Shown piece by piece: positions 1 through 8,555 of a stretch of 64,000 nucleotides of DNA; within the stretch, counting starts at the first letter, position 1; every line of letters starts with the position of its first letter. The notes below the pieces were generated by a model. It was given only the letters and a program-made list of their open reading frames with translations. It was not told where the DNA came from and made no database searches. The DNA lies in NCBI RefSeq assembly GCF_001425405.1, contig NZ_LMQP01000003.1:1202642-1266641 (forward strand). Direction: 5' to 3'. The DNA comes from Sphingomonas sp. Leaf412 (GTDB lineage Bacteria; Pseudomonadota; Alphaproteobacteria; Sphingomonadales; Sphingomonadaceae). The translations under genes and the position numbers were made by a program.

Positions 1-750
1 CTCCCCGTTCCGGGGAGGAATTATCGGCAACCGCGCCACGCGGTCGGCTTCTTCCAGCGTCTCGGGCGCGAAGCGGTCGGGGATGCCGAACTGGTGGATC
101 GCGATCAGCGAGAAGCTCTTCGGCGCGAACGGATCGCCCAGCCGCTGCACCACGCGCGCGGTGATCCGCGGCGGGCGGCCGGTTTTCTCGGCCATGACCA
201 GCTCGCCGGCCATCGCCTCGCCCGCGTCGGACACGGCATATTCGCGCCGCTCCTTCTTCTCCACGCTCTGGAGCCAGAGGCGATCCCCCTCCCCGCGCAG
301 GACGCCGATCATCTGCTCGCTCGTCGCGCGCAGCACCTTCATCGGGTGCGCGATCCAGCCGTTCCCGGCTTCCTCGGTCCGCGCGAGCACGCGTTCCCCG
401 ATGCCCAGCGCGCCGCGCTTGCGCTCCCGCACGCGCAGGCGCGGGACCGGCGCCTCGCTCTCCCAGCGTTCGGGCACGGCCCACACGTTGCCGCCCTCGT
501 CGACATCGACGATGCGCAGGACCGTCACCTTCGGCACGCCCCCCATCTGGTGGAAGGCGCGGCCGGGGGCGGAGTCGATCAGCCCCTCGTCCGCCATGTC
601 CTTCAACAGCGCCTTCAGCGCGATCTTCTCCTGCGCCGTCAGGCCGAAGGCGCGCGCGATCTCGCGCTTTCCCGCGGGAGCGTCGCTGGTCCGGATGAAG
701 TCCATGATCTGCTCGCGCGTGGGCAAGCCGCTTTTGGGTCTTTTGGGCAC
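1..750 (-). CDS. rnr: Ribonuclease R, N-terminal part (cut by window edge)
   Basis: This is the first 250 codons of RNase R, the processive 3'-5' exoribonuclease that degrades structured RNA; the catalytic RNB and S1 domains lie beyond the left edge. The start shows the winged-helix region typical of the family (PTREQIMDFI, residues 9-18) followed by the cold-shock-like segment ending in HQFGIPDRF. I chose the GTG at 750 because it gives the usual short basic N-terminus (VPKRPKSG). A second in-frame GTG at 789 directly follows the stop of the upstream PAP2 gene. The last visible codons (bases 1-24) run through a GC hairpin of the intergenic-repeat kind instead of familiar RNase R sequence, so the gene may carry an insertion or be interrupted just outside the window. 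Confidence 0.85.
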   Translation of the reverse strand, partial: MPKRPKSGLPTREQIMDFIRTSDAPAGKREIARAFGLTAQEKIALKALLKDMADEGLIDSAPGRAFHQMGGVPKVTVLRIVDVDEGGNVWAVPERWESEAPVPRLRVRERKRGALGIGERVLARTEEAGNGWIAHPMKVLRATSEQMIGVLRGEGDRLWLQSVEKKERREYAVSDAGEAMAGELVMAEKTGRPPRITARVVQRLGDPFAPKSFSLIAIHQFGIPDRFAPETLEEADRVARLPIIPPRNGE

Positions 751-789
751 AGGGGGCAGATAGGGTGTCGCGGGCGCCGCGTCATCCAC

Positions 790-1410
790 TCAACTGGGAT
801 GCGCCGCCGCCTCTTCCTCCGCGATGCGGACCGACCGGTCGGCGCGGGCGGTATCGATACGGGCCAGGACCAGTCCCGCGATCCGTTCCGCCAGCCATCC
901 GGTCGCCGCGCCGGCGGCGACATCGGTCAGGTAATGCGCCCCGCGCGGCACCTGCAACGCGCCTGCCACGCCCGCCAGGGTCCGCGCCGCGCCGCTTGTG
1001 CCGGGCAGTTCGTGCGCGACCGCCTGCGCCACCGCGACCGCACCGGCGGTGTGTCCGCTGGGAAAGGCGTTCTTGCTCCCGTCCTTCGTGCCACTGCCCT
1101 TGGACAGCTTCGCGCTGCCGCCCGCCGCGGCGGGCCGCGTGCGGTCGACCGCGCCCTTCATGACCGTCTTCAGCCCCGTCGCGACGATATGGCTCGCCAC
1201 CATCCGCGCGCCCGTCCGCACGATCGCGGGGCGGCGCAGCACCGCGCCGATCGCCAGCGTGGCGAGCGACAGCGCCAGCAGCGGCGGTTCATCCGCCGCC
1301 TTCGCGGTCGGCTCCACCAGCTTCACCGCCGGATGGTCGCGCAGCGCGACCACGGGGGCCAGCGCGCGATGCTCCTTGCGCGCGGCCTTCTTCGTCTTCG
1401 CGCCCGTCAT
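790..1410 (-). CDS. PAP2 superfamily phosphatase
   Basis: This is a 206-residue phosphatase of the type 2 phosphatidic acid phosphatase family, probably membrane-bound and acting on a lipid phosphate or similar substrate. All three signature blocks are present: K85 with R92-P93, PSGH at 117-120, and R156/H159/D163 (RGAHYLTD). A basic N-terminus (TKKAARKEHR) precedes hydrophobic stretches around residues 44-60 and 145-180. The ATG at 1408-1410 overlaps the stop of the upstream transporter gene by 4 bases (ATGA), so the two are probably translated from one message, with RNase R next in line. The substrate cannot be inferred. Confidence 0.85.
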   Translation of the reverse strand: MTGAKTKKAARKEHRALAPVVALRDHPAVKLVEPTAKAADEPPLLALSLATLAIGAVLRRPAIVRTGARMVASHIVATGLKTVMKGAVDRTRPAAAGGSAKLSKGSGTKDGSKNAFPSGHTAGAVAVAQAVAHELPGTSGAARTLAGVAGALQVPRGAHYLTDVAAGAATGWLAERIAGLVLARIDTARADRSVRIAEEEAAAHPS

Positions 1411-2213
1411 CCCTCGTCCCCCGGTTCGCCCTGCACCTGTCCATGGGCGAGCAAGGTGAAGAGCCCCGCACCGCCGATAAGGTTCCCCGCCACCGCGGGC
1501 ATAATCTCCGCGAACAGCGCGTCCGTCCACGGCAACATCCCCTCCCACGCCAGCACCCACGCCTTCGCCGATCCGACGACCGAATGCGCGAACCCCGCCG
1601 CACCGACCAGCCAGGTGATCGCCACGATGACCAGAAACGCCTGTTCGCGCCCGTTGGGCAGGACCCACGCGACGCTGGCGATCAGGAAACCCGCGGGGAT
1701 CGCGATCAGGAAGGTGTGCATCGCATCCTTCGCCAGCATCGATTCGGCCAGCGCGGGCAACGCCTCGCGCACCTCCGGCGCCACCAGCCCCAGGTGCAGG
1801 AGCGCACCGGTGGTCAGCAATGTACCGAGGAGGTTGGCGACCAGCACCAGCCCCCACAGGCGCATCGTCCGCCGCGCCCCCTGCCACGACGGCCGGTGCG
1901 CCAGCGGCAGCATCGCGGTGACGGTGCTTTCCGTGAAGAACTGCATCCGCCCCAGCACGACGATCAGGAAGCCGATCGGATAGCCGAGCGCGACGATCAG
2001 CGGTCGGACGGGCGTGTCGGGCAGCGCGGCATGCAGGATCGCCATCGCCACCAGCGACGCGTTGATCGCGATCCCCGCCGCGAAGCCCGACCACAGCAGC
2101 GACGCCGCGGATCGCGCCAGTTCCTTCTCGCCCTCCTCGCGCACCGCGCGATGCACGTCCTTCGCGTCCGCGGCCTTCAGATCGTCGATGTCGTCGGGGG
2201 AGGTTCGTTCCAT
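1407..2213 (-). CDS. Formate/nitrite transporter family protein
   Basis: This 268-residue integral membrane protein belongs to the FNT family, pentameric channels for small monovalent anions such as formate and nitrite. A charged cytoplasmic N-terminus of about 35 residues (rich in D, K and E) is followed by about six hydrophobic helices. The segment GRMQFFTESTVTAMLPL matches the E/T-rich signature of the YfdC-like branch of the family more than FocA or NirC. The gene heads a tight group with the PAP2 phosphatase (ATGA overlap) and RNase R. The FNT assignment is firm from hydrophobic pattern and motif. The transported ion is not known. Confidence 0.82.
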   Translation of the reverse strand: MERTSPDDIDDLKAADAKDVHRAVREEGEKELARSAASLLWSGFAAGIAINASLVAMAILHAALPDTPVRPLIVALGYPIGFLIVVLGRMQFFTESTVTAMLPLAHRPSWQGARRTMRLWGLVLVANLLGTLLTTGALLHLGLVAPEVREALPALAESMLAKDAMHTFLIAIPAGFLIASVAWVLPNGREQAFLVIVAITWLVGAAGFAHSVVGSAKAWVLAWEGMLPWTDALFAEIMPAVAGNLIGGAGLFTLLAHGQVQGEPGDEG

Positions 2214-2262
2214 CGACGTGCAACGGGCGGCGCGTCGTTTCGCTCCCGTGACGGCCGCGATC

Positions 2263-3033
2263 CTATGGCGCGATCGCCGCGGTATAGGCGCCGAACGGCT
2301 CGGTCTGGATCAGGCGGCCCGATTGCCACACCTGCACGCCGCCGCCGCCCTTCGCGACGTCGACCGACGCGAACACGCGATAGACGAACCCGCCGTTGCG
2401 GAATTCGTACACCCGTCGCCCGCCGCGCTGGTCGACCAGCCGCCCGTTGTCCATCGTCAGCGACGCGCGCGTGTCGCGACCGCCGAAATCCTGCGCGATC
2501 CGCGGCAGGTTGGTGTCGTAATCGTAGCTGCGATAGCGATAGCCGGTACGCGGCGTCGCCGTCACCTGCACCGATCGCTTCAGGGTGGCGCCCAGCACGC
2601 GCGTCTGCGGCGCGAAGCGGCAGTTCATCGTGTCGTCGCGATACGTGACCGACGTGACCGTCGGCGTCGTCGCGCCCGGATTCACCACGCCCGGGCTGAC
2701 CGTGTGGATATTCCCGACCGCGCGACCGTCCGCGGCCAGCAACGGGAAATACACCTGGCTCATCCCCGCATCGCCCTCCCCGATCCGCACCGGCGCCGAC
2801 GCGGTGGCGAGCCCCGGTTTCGCCAGCGCGGTCAGCATGGCGCGACGCCGGGCGTCGGGCGCGCTGACGACCAGCACCCGGTCGCGATCGATCCCGTCGC
2901 ACACGAACAGCGCGGGCTGCCACGTCCCGCCGCCGCGCAGCATGGATATCGAGCCCGGCTGGTCCAGCTGTGCCGCCGCCGGACCCGCCAGTCCCGCCAG
3001 CCCCGCCACCGTCACCCCTGCCAGCCACCGCAT
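2263..3033 (-). CDS. Secreted hypothetical protein
   Basis: This 256-residue protein begins with a clear signal peptide (MRWLAGVTVAGLAGLAGPAAA followed by Q), so it is exported to the periplasm. The mature part contains two cysteines (near FVCDG and MNCRF) that could form a disulfide, and many beta-forming stretches, but no motif that I recognise. Its start lies 50 bases from the oppositely oriented trmB, so the two genes share a divergent promoter region. It resembles the lineage-specific conserved hypothetical proteins of sphingomonads. No function is proposed. Confidence 0.75.
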   Translation of the reverse strand: MRWLAGVTVAGLAGLAGPAAAQLDQPGSISMLRGGGTWQPALFVCDGIDRDRVLVVSAPDARRRAMLTALAKPGLATASAPVRIGEGDAGMSQVYFPLLAADGRAVGNIHTVSPGVVNPGATTPTVTSVTYRDDTMNCRFAPQTRVLGATLKRSVQVTATPRTGYRYRSYDYDTNLPRIAQDFGGRDTRASLTMDNGRLVDQRGGRRVYEFRNGGFVYRVFASVDVAKGGGGVQVWQSGRLIQTEPFGAYTAAIAP

Positions 3034-3083
3034 GCGTCGATCCTCCGTTCCGTTTCGCGTGGCGAGCGGTTAATCGGCGCGAC

Positions 3084-3770
3084 ATGAACGATCCCACAAC
3101 GATCCGCCGCCTGTACGGCCGGCGGCAAGGTCACGCGTTGCGCGCCGGGCAGGCCGCTTTGGTGGAGGAGCTGCTGCCGCGCCTGTCGCTCCCCGTAGAC
3201 GGCCCGCTGGACGCCGCGACCCTGTTCGGCGACGACCGCCCGCTCCACCTGGAAATCGGCTTCGGCGCGGGCGAGCATCTCGCCGCGCAGGCCGCGGCGC
3301 ATCCCCACGCGGGGTTCATCGGATGCGAGCCGTTCCTGAACGGCGTCGTCGGCGCGCTGGGGCATGTCCGCGACGGCGGACTGTCGAACGTCCGCCTGCA
3401 CATGGGCGACGCGCTGGAGGTGGTGGAGCGATTGCCCGACGAATCGCTGGAACGGGTGTACCTCCTCCATCCTGATCCCTGGCCCAAGGCGCGCCATGCC
3501 AAGCGACGGATGATGAACCACGGCCCGCTGGACCTGATCGCGCGGAAGCTGAAGCCGGGCGGGGAATTCCGCCTCGGGACCGACGACCCCACCTATTGCC
3601 GCTGGTCGATGATGGTGATGAACCAGCGCCGCGACTTCGCCTGGCAGGCCGCGACCCCGGCGGATTTCCTGACCCGTCCCGCCGACTGGCCGGAAACGCG
3701 TTACGAACGCAAGGCGCGGCGGCAGGGACATGAAGTCTGGTATTTCAGGTACGTGCAACGACCGTCGTAA
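3084..3770 (+). CDS. trmB: tRNA (guanine-N7-)-methyltransferase
   Basis: TrmB places the m7G46 modification in the variable loop of tRNA using S-adenosylmethionine. The 228-residue product has the SAM-binding loop EIGFGAGEH (residues 57-65), the acidic partner segment GCEPF, and the family hallmark HPDPWPKARHAKRR (129-142), followed by GTDDPTYCRW near the substrate site. The start MNDPTTIRRLYGRR was preferred over an upstream in-frame ATG because the upstream stretch is a low-complexity proline run lying in the divergent promoter region. It is transcribed alone, away from the secreted hypothetical protein. Confidence 0.95.
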   Translation: MNDPTTIRRLYGRRQGHALRAGQAALVEELLPRLSLPVDGPLDAATLFGDDRPLHLEIGFGAGEHLAAQAAAHPHAGFIGCEPFLNGVVGALGHVRDGGLSNVRLHMGDALEVVERLPDESLERVYLLHPDPWPKARHAKRRMMNHGPLDLIARKLKPGGEFRLGTDDPTYCRWSMMVMNQRRDFAWQAATPADFLTRPADWPETRYERKARRQGHEVWYFRYVQRPS

Positions 3771-3832
3771 AGCGCGCGCGCGATCGCCCCGAAATTATCC
3801 ACAGCGGATATTTACACTTCGACGATCGTCGC

Positions 3833-4045
3833 ATGACGACGCCGCGGCACGACGGCATGAAGCGCGCCATGATGGAGCGGAACACCGGAGATTCGGCGGC
3901 GGCGGCGTTGGTCGCGGCACATGGGACGATGGCGCGGCAGAAGGTCGTCGACCACATCATGGCCGCGATCCGCGCGCACGACCTGACCGCGGCGAAGCGC
4001 TGGGACGAGATCGGCCGGATGGTGGACCAGCGGCTGGCGGCCTAG
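3833..4045 (+). CDS. Small hypothetical protein
   Basis: This 70-residue protein is predicted to be soluble and helical (DSAAAALVAAHGTMARQKVVDHIMAAIRAHDLTA is compatible with two amphipathic helices). It resembles the small sphingomonad proteins with an A-K-R-W-x-E motif near the C-terminus (AAKRWDEIGRMVDQRL). The reading frame has the expected G/C third-position bias and fits between trmB and the hydrolase without overlap. No catalytic or DNA-binding motif is seen. It may be a real lineage-specific gene; function unknown. Confidence 0.55.
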   Translation: MTTPRHDGMKRAMMERNTGDSAAAALVAAHGTMARQKVVDHIMAAIRAHDLTAAKRWDEIGRMVDQRLAA

Positions 4046-4118
4046 CCACGATCAGGAACAGTCGCGGGCGCCGGTCGTTCTCGAGGTCGGACCGAAATGA
4101 AAAACCGGAAGGCTTTCC

Positions 4119-4940
4119 ATGCCCTACGTCAAGACCCGCGACGGCACCGACATCTACGTCAAGGACTGGGGCTCCGGCCGCCCCGTCGTCCTGATCCACG
4201 GATGGCCGCTGTCGTCGGACAGCTGGGATCCGCAGGCGATGGCACTGGCCGACGCGGGCTTCCGCGCCATCGCCTACGACCGCCGCGGCTTCGGCCGGTC
4301 GGGGCAGCCGTGGTCGGGCTATGACTACGACACCCTCACCGACGATCTGGCCGACGTCATGGAAGCCACGGGCGCGAACGACGCGACGCTCGTCGGCTTC
4401 TCGATGGGCGGCGGAGAGGTCGCGCGCTACATGAGCCGTCATGGCGGCAGGGGTGTCGTGTCTGCCGCGCTAATCGGCTCGGTCGTGCCGTACATGCTGA
4501 AGACGGACGACAATCCCGACGGTGTGCCCGAGGAAACCTTGGGCGAGATCGCGGACGGTATCCGCAAGGACCGGCCGAAATTCTTCGCCGATTTCTTCAA
4601 GGACTTCTTCGGCGTCGGCTACGTCACCAGCCCGGTCAGCCAGGAGACGCTCGACTGGGCATGGCGCCTGGCGATGCAGGCGGGCCTGAGGCCCACGCTC
4701 GCCTGTGCCGACAGCTTCGGCCACACCGATTTCCGCCCCGACCTTCCCGCCTTCCGCGTGCCGACGCTGGTACTCCACGGGACGGGCGACAAGACCGTGC
4801 CGATCGACCCCACCGGGCGCGCCGCCGCGGCGGGCATCGCGCAGTCGCAGCTGGTGGAATATGACGGCGCGCCGCACGGCCTGTTCGCGACCGAAAGCGA
4901 CCGCCTGACCGACGACCTGCTGGCGTTCCTGGGAAAATAG
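4119..4940 (+). CDS. Alpha/beta hydrolase, non-haem chloroperoxidase-like
   Basis: This 273-residue enzyme has a complete alpha/beta-hydrolase triad: nucleophile S95 in GFSMGG, D224 in GTGDKTVP and H253 in APHGLF. The oxyanion-hole motif HGWP lies at 27-30, and the DRRGFGRSGQP segment (54-64) is typical of the cofactor-free haloperoxidase/esterase branch. Such proteins hydrolyse esters and can show perhydrolase activity; their natural substrates are usually unknown. An AAAACCGGAAGG stretch just upstream could serve for ribosome binding. A strong hairpin at 4959-4989 closes the gene. Confidence 0.85.
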   Translation: MPYVKTRDGTDIYVKDWGSGRPVVLIHGWPLSSDSWDPQAMALADAGFRAIAYDRRGFGRSGQPWSGYDYDTLTDDLADVMEATGANDATLVGFSMGGGEVARYMSRHGGRGVVSAALIGSVVPYMLKTDDNPDGVPEETLGEIADGIRKDRPKFFADFFKDFFGVGYVTSPVSQETLDWAWRLAMQAGLRPTLACADSFGHTDFRPDLPAFRVPTLVLHGTGDKTVPIDPTGRAAAAGIAQSQLVEYDGAPHGLFATESDRLTDDLLAFLGK

Positions 4941-4958
4941 GTCGGCGGCTACGGGCGC

Positions 4959-4989
4959 CCGTCACCCCGGACCTGTTCCGGGGTGACGG
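4959..4989. terminator. Hairpin between convergent genes (REP-like)
   Basis: A perfect 13-base-pair stem (CCGTCACCCCGGA paired with its complement) closes a 5-base loop. It lies between the converging ends of the hydrolase and the ftsB-like gene and would fold in RNA from either strand. There is no following U-run, so it may act as a message stabiliser or a factor-dependent end. It shares the GTCACCCCGG core with the repeats at 26132-26487 and 30870-30897. Confidence 0.55.
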
Positions 4990-5021
4990 TACCGCTCGCC
5001 CCTGACGGACGGCGACCGCCG

Positions 5022-5342
5022 TCACCTGAGCGGCACGATCACCTCATCGGGATGCGTGACGTTCAGTTCCTTGCGCACCAGTTCGTCCACCATGTCCGGG
5101 TTCGCATGACGCGGGTCGAGCAACGCGACGCGGTTCTTCAACGTCTCGCGCTTGGCCGACAGGACGTTCAGCTGCCGGTCGCGTTGCGCGATCTGCCGCT
5201 TATAGTCGCCCAGCGCGAAGATGCCGTTCGGCCCCATCACGGCATAGGCGCCGAAGAACAGCATCACCCCCACCGCCGCCGCGGGCACGAGCGCGCGGCG
5301 GAGCTGGGACTGGATGCGTTGCGGATGGCGGCGCTTGGTCAC
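5022..5342 (-). CDS. ftsB: FtsB/DivIC-type septum formation initiator
   Basis: This is a short bitopic membrane protein of the cell division complex. A basic cytoplasmic tail (TKRRHPQRIQSQLRR) leads to one transmembrane helix (ALVPAAAVGVMLFFGAYAVM), the GPNGIFAL turn typical of FtsB-like proteins, and a periplasmic coiled coil (residues about 46-85) ending in NVTHPDEVIVPLR. The frame is open back to 5387, but I prefer the GTG at 5342 (106 residues) because the longer form would begin inside the eno stop region. Its position directly downstream of enolase matches the common eno-ftsB order in proteobacteria. By analogy it would act with FtsL and FtsQ at midcell. Confidence 0.82.
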   Translation of the reverse strand: MTKRRHPQRIQSQLRRALVPAAAVGVMLFFGAYAVMGPNGIFALGDYKRQIAQRDRQLNVLSAKRETLKNRVALLDPRHANPDMVDELVRKELNVTHPDEVIVPLR

Positions 5343-5383
5343 GCGATCATGTTCGCGCGCGGGCCGAAGAAACGCAAGTGCGA

Positions 5384-6676
<1,293 letters not shown>

Positions 6677-6791
6677 TTATCTGGGCTGGATGTCGGATCG
6701 CCCGCGGCCTTAACGCGGGCCGGCCGATGCTGCAACGCGATGGAACCGGCGCGTGTCGCCCGCGGTTCTTCGCCCGATCAAGGAGCACGAC

Positions 6792-7256
6792 ATGGCCGAC
6801 CAGCATGACAGTTTCAAACCGATGACCGACGCGGACATCGTCCCCGCCAGCCCGTCCGCGCATACCGACGGCCCCACGGCCGCGTCCGCGAAGCAGACCG
6901 TGCTGGATCGCACCGGCGACGTACGCGCGCAGGCGACGGACAAGGCGCGCGTCTATGCCGAGGACGGCAAGGCGAAGGCGACCAGCGCGCTGGGACAGCT
7001 GTCGCAGATGCTGACCGACGCCGCGGCGCAGGTGGACGAGAAACTGGGCGAGCAATACGGCCAGTACGCCCGTGCCGCGGCGGACAAGGTGCAGGGCTAT
7101 TCCACCGCTTTGGACGGAAAGAGCGTCGACGAACTGGTGGAGGATGCCCGCGCACTGGTGAAGAAGAGCCCGGCGGTCGCGGTCGGCGCGGCGGCGGCGA
7201 TCGGCTTCGTCGTGGCGCGGTTGCTGACCGCCGGCGTCGACCAGCGCGACGCCTGA
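6792..7256 (+). CDS. Membrane-anchored helical protein, YqjD/DUF883-like
   Basis: This 154-residue protein opens with a polar, disordered N-terminus, continues as a long helical, probably coiled-coil region (QTVLDRTGDVRAQATDKARV onwards), and ends in one transmembrane helix (VAVGAAAAIGFVVARLL). This layout matches the ElaB/YqjD group (DUF883), inner-membrane proteins that in E. coli bind ribosomes in stationary phase. The ATG at 6792 follows a good Shine-Dalgarno sequence (AAGGAG). It starts a four-gene set of similar small membrane proteins, a grouping often seen in Sphingomonas. Confidence 0.7.
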   Translation: MADQHDSFKPMTDADIVPASPSAHTDGPTAASAKQTVLDRTGDVRAQATDKARVYAEDGKAKATSALGQLSQMLTDAAAQVDEKLGEQYGQYARAAADKVQGYSTALDGKSVDELVEDARALVKKSPAVAVGAAAAIGFVVARLLTAGVDQRDA

Positions 7257-7261
7257 TCCGC

Positions 7262-7603
7262 ATGGACCTGCGCGATCCCGTGCTGAAGGACGACAGCCTG
7301 CCCGCGCTCGTCGCGCGGCTGACGGGCGACGCGCGCGAGATGGCGGCGGCCGAACTCGCGTTGGCGAAGGCGCGGGTGGCCAACGTCACCACGCGGTACA
7401 AGGCCGCGGTCGCCTTCTTCGCCGTGGCGGGCGTGCTGGCGCTGGCGGCGCTGATCGCGCTGCTCGTCGGCCTGATCCTGTCGCTGGCGACGGTGATCGG
7501 GCCGGGGCTCGCCACGCTCGTCGTGGTGGGCGTGGTGCTGATCCTCGCGACCGTCCTGGGCCTGATCGGCAAGGCCCGGCTGACCCGAAAGGACGCCGCA
7601 TGA
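7262..7603 (+). CDS. Phage-holin-like membrane protein, DUF1469/YqjE type
   Basis: This 113-residue protein has an amphipathic N-terminal helix (ALVARLTGDAREMAAAELALAKA) and two strong transmembrane helices (AAVAFFAVAGVLALAALIAL and ATLVVVGVVLILATVLGL). The pattern is that of the putative Actinobacterial Holin-X/YqjE family. Despite the family name there is no phage context, and in E. coli yqjE sits beside yqjD just as here. It starts 5 bases after the preceding gene, and its stop overlaps the next start by 4 bases. Confidence 0.72.
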   Translation: MDLRDPVLKDDSLPALVARLTGDAREMAAAELALAKARVANVTTRYKAAVAFFAVAGVLALAALIALLVGLILSLATVIGPGLATLVVVGVVLILATVLGLIGKARLTRKDAA

Positions 7604-7899
7604 CCGACCTCGAATCCGCCGAGGCGCGCGCCGCGCTGGCGCGCGAACGGCTGGGCAGCACGGTCGAGACGCTTCAGGCGCAACTCGACCCGCAGGTGCT
7701 GATCCGCAAGGCGAAGAGCGGCGTGGTCGAGGGCGGCGAGCGTGCCGTCACCGCCTCCGTCGCCGCGGCGAAGCGCAATCCCGCCGCGCTGGCGGGCGGC
7801 GTCGCGCTCATCGCCGCCTTCTTCGGCCGCCATCGCATCGCCGCCACCGCACGGCGCCTGACGAACGACAAATCGACTCCCGGAAGGAAACCCCGATGA
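7600..7899 (+). CDS. DUF3618-type small membrane protein
   Basis: This 99-residue protein carries the N-terminal pattern ARAALARERLGSTVETLQAQLDP, which resembles the DUF3618 family (a helical segment with an R-x-x-L-x-x-T core), and a short hydrophobic stretch near ALAGGVALIAAFFG that may be a membrane helix. It overlaps both neighbours by 4 bases, so translation is probably coupled throughout the operon. The family function is unknown, but it recurs with YqjD- and YqjE-like proteins, suggesting a common membrane or stress role. Confidence 0.65.
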   Translation: MTDLESAEARAALARERLGSTVETLQAQLDPQVLIRKAKSGVVEGGERAVTASVAAAKRNPAALAGGVALIAAFFGRHRIAATARRLTNDKSTPGRKPR

Positions 7900-8270
7900 C
7901 CGCGACCAAGGAACAGACGAAGAGCAAGACCCGCACCGCCGCACGCCAGGCGAGCGACGCGATCGAGTCCAACCCGCTGGGCGTGCTCGTCGGCGGGCTG
8001 GCGGTCGGCGCGCTGGTCGGCGCCGCACTGCCGCGCAGCCGGCGCGAGAAGGAACTGCTGGCTCCCGTCGGCAAGCGCATCGGCGCGACCGCGGTGGCGG
8101 CGCTCGCCGCGGCGAAGGAAACCGGCCGGGTCGAACTCGGCAACATCGGCCTGACGAAGGGCGCGGCGAAGGATCAGGCCAAGGGCCTGCTCGCAAACGT
8201 CGCGAAGGCGGCGGGCGCGGCGGGCAAGGCCGCGATCGACGCGGGCCGCGAAAAGGCGAAGCGCAAGTGA
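7896..8270 (+). CDS. Hypothetical protein of the YqjD/YqjE operon
   Basis: This 124-residue basic protein has a glycine/alanine-rich hydrophobic segment (NPLGVLVGGLAVGALVGAALP) that could span or insert into the membrane, followed by a lysine-rich helical C-terminus (GKAAIDAGREKAKRK). It is the last gene of the four-gene set, overlapping the preceding gene by 4 bases and followed by a hairpin terminator at 8277-8300. The alternating A/K composition recalls histone-like or LEA-like stress proteins, but this is only a compositional impression. Confidence 0.62.
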   Translation: MTATKEQTKSKTRTAARQASDAIESNPLGVLVGGLAVGALVGAALPRSRREKELLAPVGKRIGATAVAALAAAKETGRVELGNIGLTKGAAKDQAKGLLANVAKAAGAAGKAAIDAGREKAKRK

Positions 8271-8276
8271 GGTGCA

Positions 8277-8300
8277 CGCGGGCGGTTCAAACCGCCCGCG
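8277..8300 (+). terminator. Hairpin after the small membrane-protein operon
   Basis: An 11-base-pair perfect stem (CGCGGGCGGTT with its complement) closes on a 2-base apex 6 bases after the last stop codon of the operon. There is no long U-run, so it is a probable rather than certain intrinsic terminator. Confidence 0.55.
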
Positions 8301-8321
8301 TCCTCGGCTAAGGGCGGGCGC

Positions 8322-8552
8322 ATGAGCAAGCTTCACCTCGTCTTCGGCGGCCGCGTCAGCGACCCGCGCACCCTCGACTTCGCCGACCTCAAGTCGATCG
8401 ACATCGTCGGCGTCTTCCCCGATTACGCCAGCGCCGAAAAGGCGTGGCGCGCCGCGGCGCAGCGGACGGTGGACGATGCCGAGATGAAATATGTGGTGGT
8501 GCACATGCACCGCCTGCTCGAACCCGACCTGCTGGCGCGCAAGCCGGACTGA
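8322..8552 (+). CDS. DUF4170 domain protein
   Basis: This small 76-residue alphaproteobacterial protein matches the DUF4170 pattern: LVFGGRV near the N-terminus, VDIVGVFPDYASAEKAWRAA-like central helix, and VVHMHRLLEP at the end. Members are soluble and are found mainly in Rhodobacterales, Rhizobiales and Sphingomonadales. No biochemical role is established. It is convergent with the APH-like kinase, with only 3 bases between the two stop codons. Confidence 0.75.
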   Translation: MSKLHLVFGGRVSDPRTLDFADLKSIDIVGVFPDYASAEKAWRAAAQRTVDDAEMKYVVVHMHRLLEPDLLARKPD

Positions 8553-8555
8553 CGA

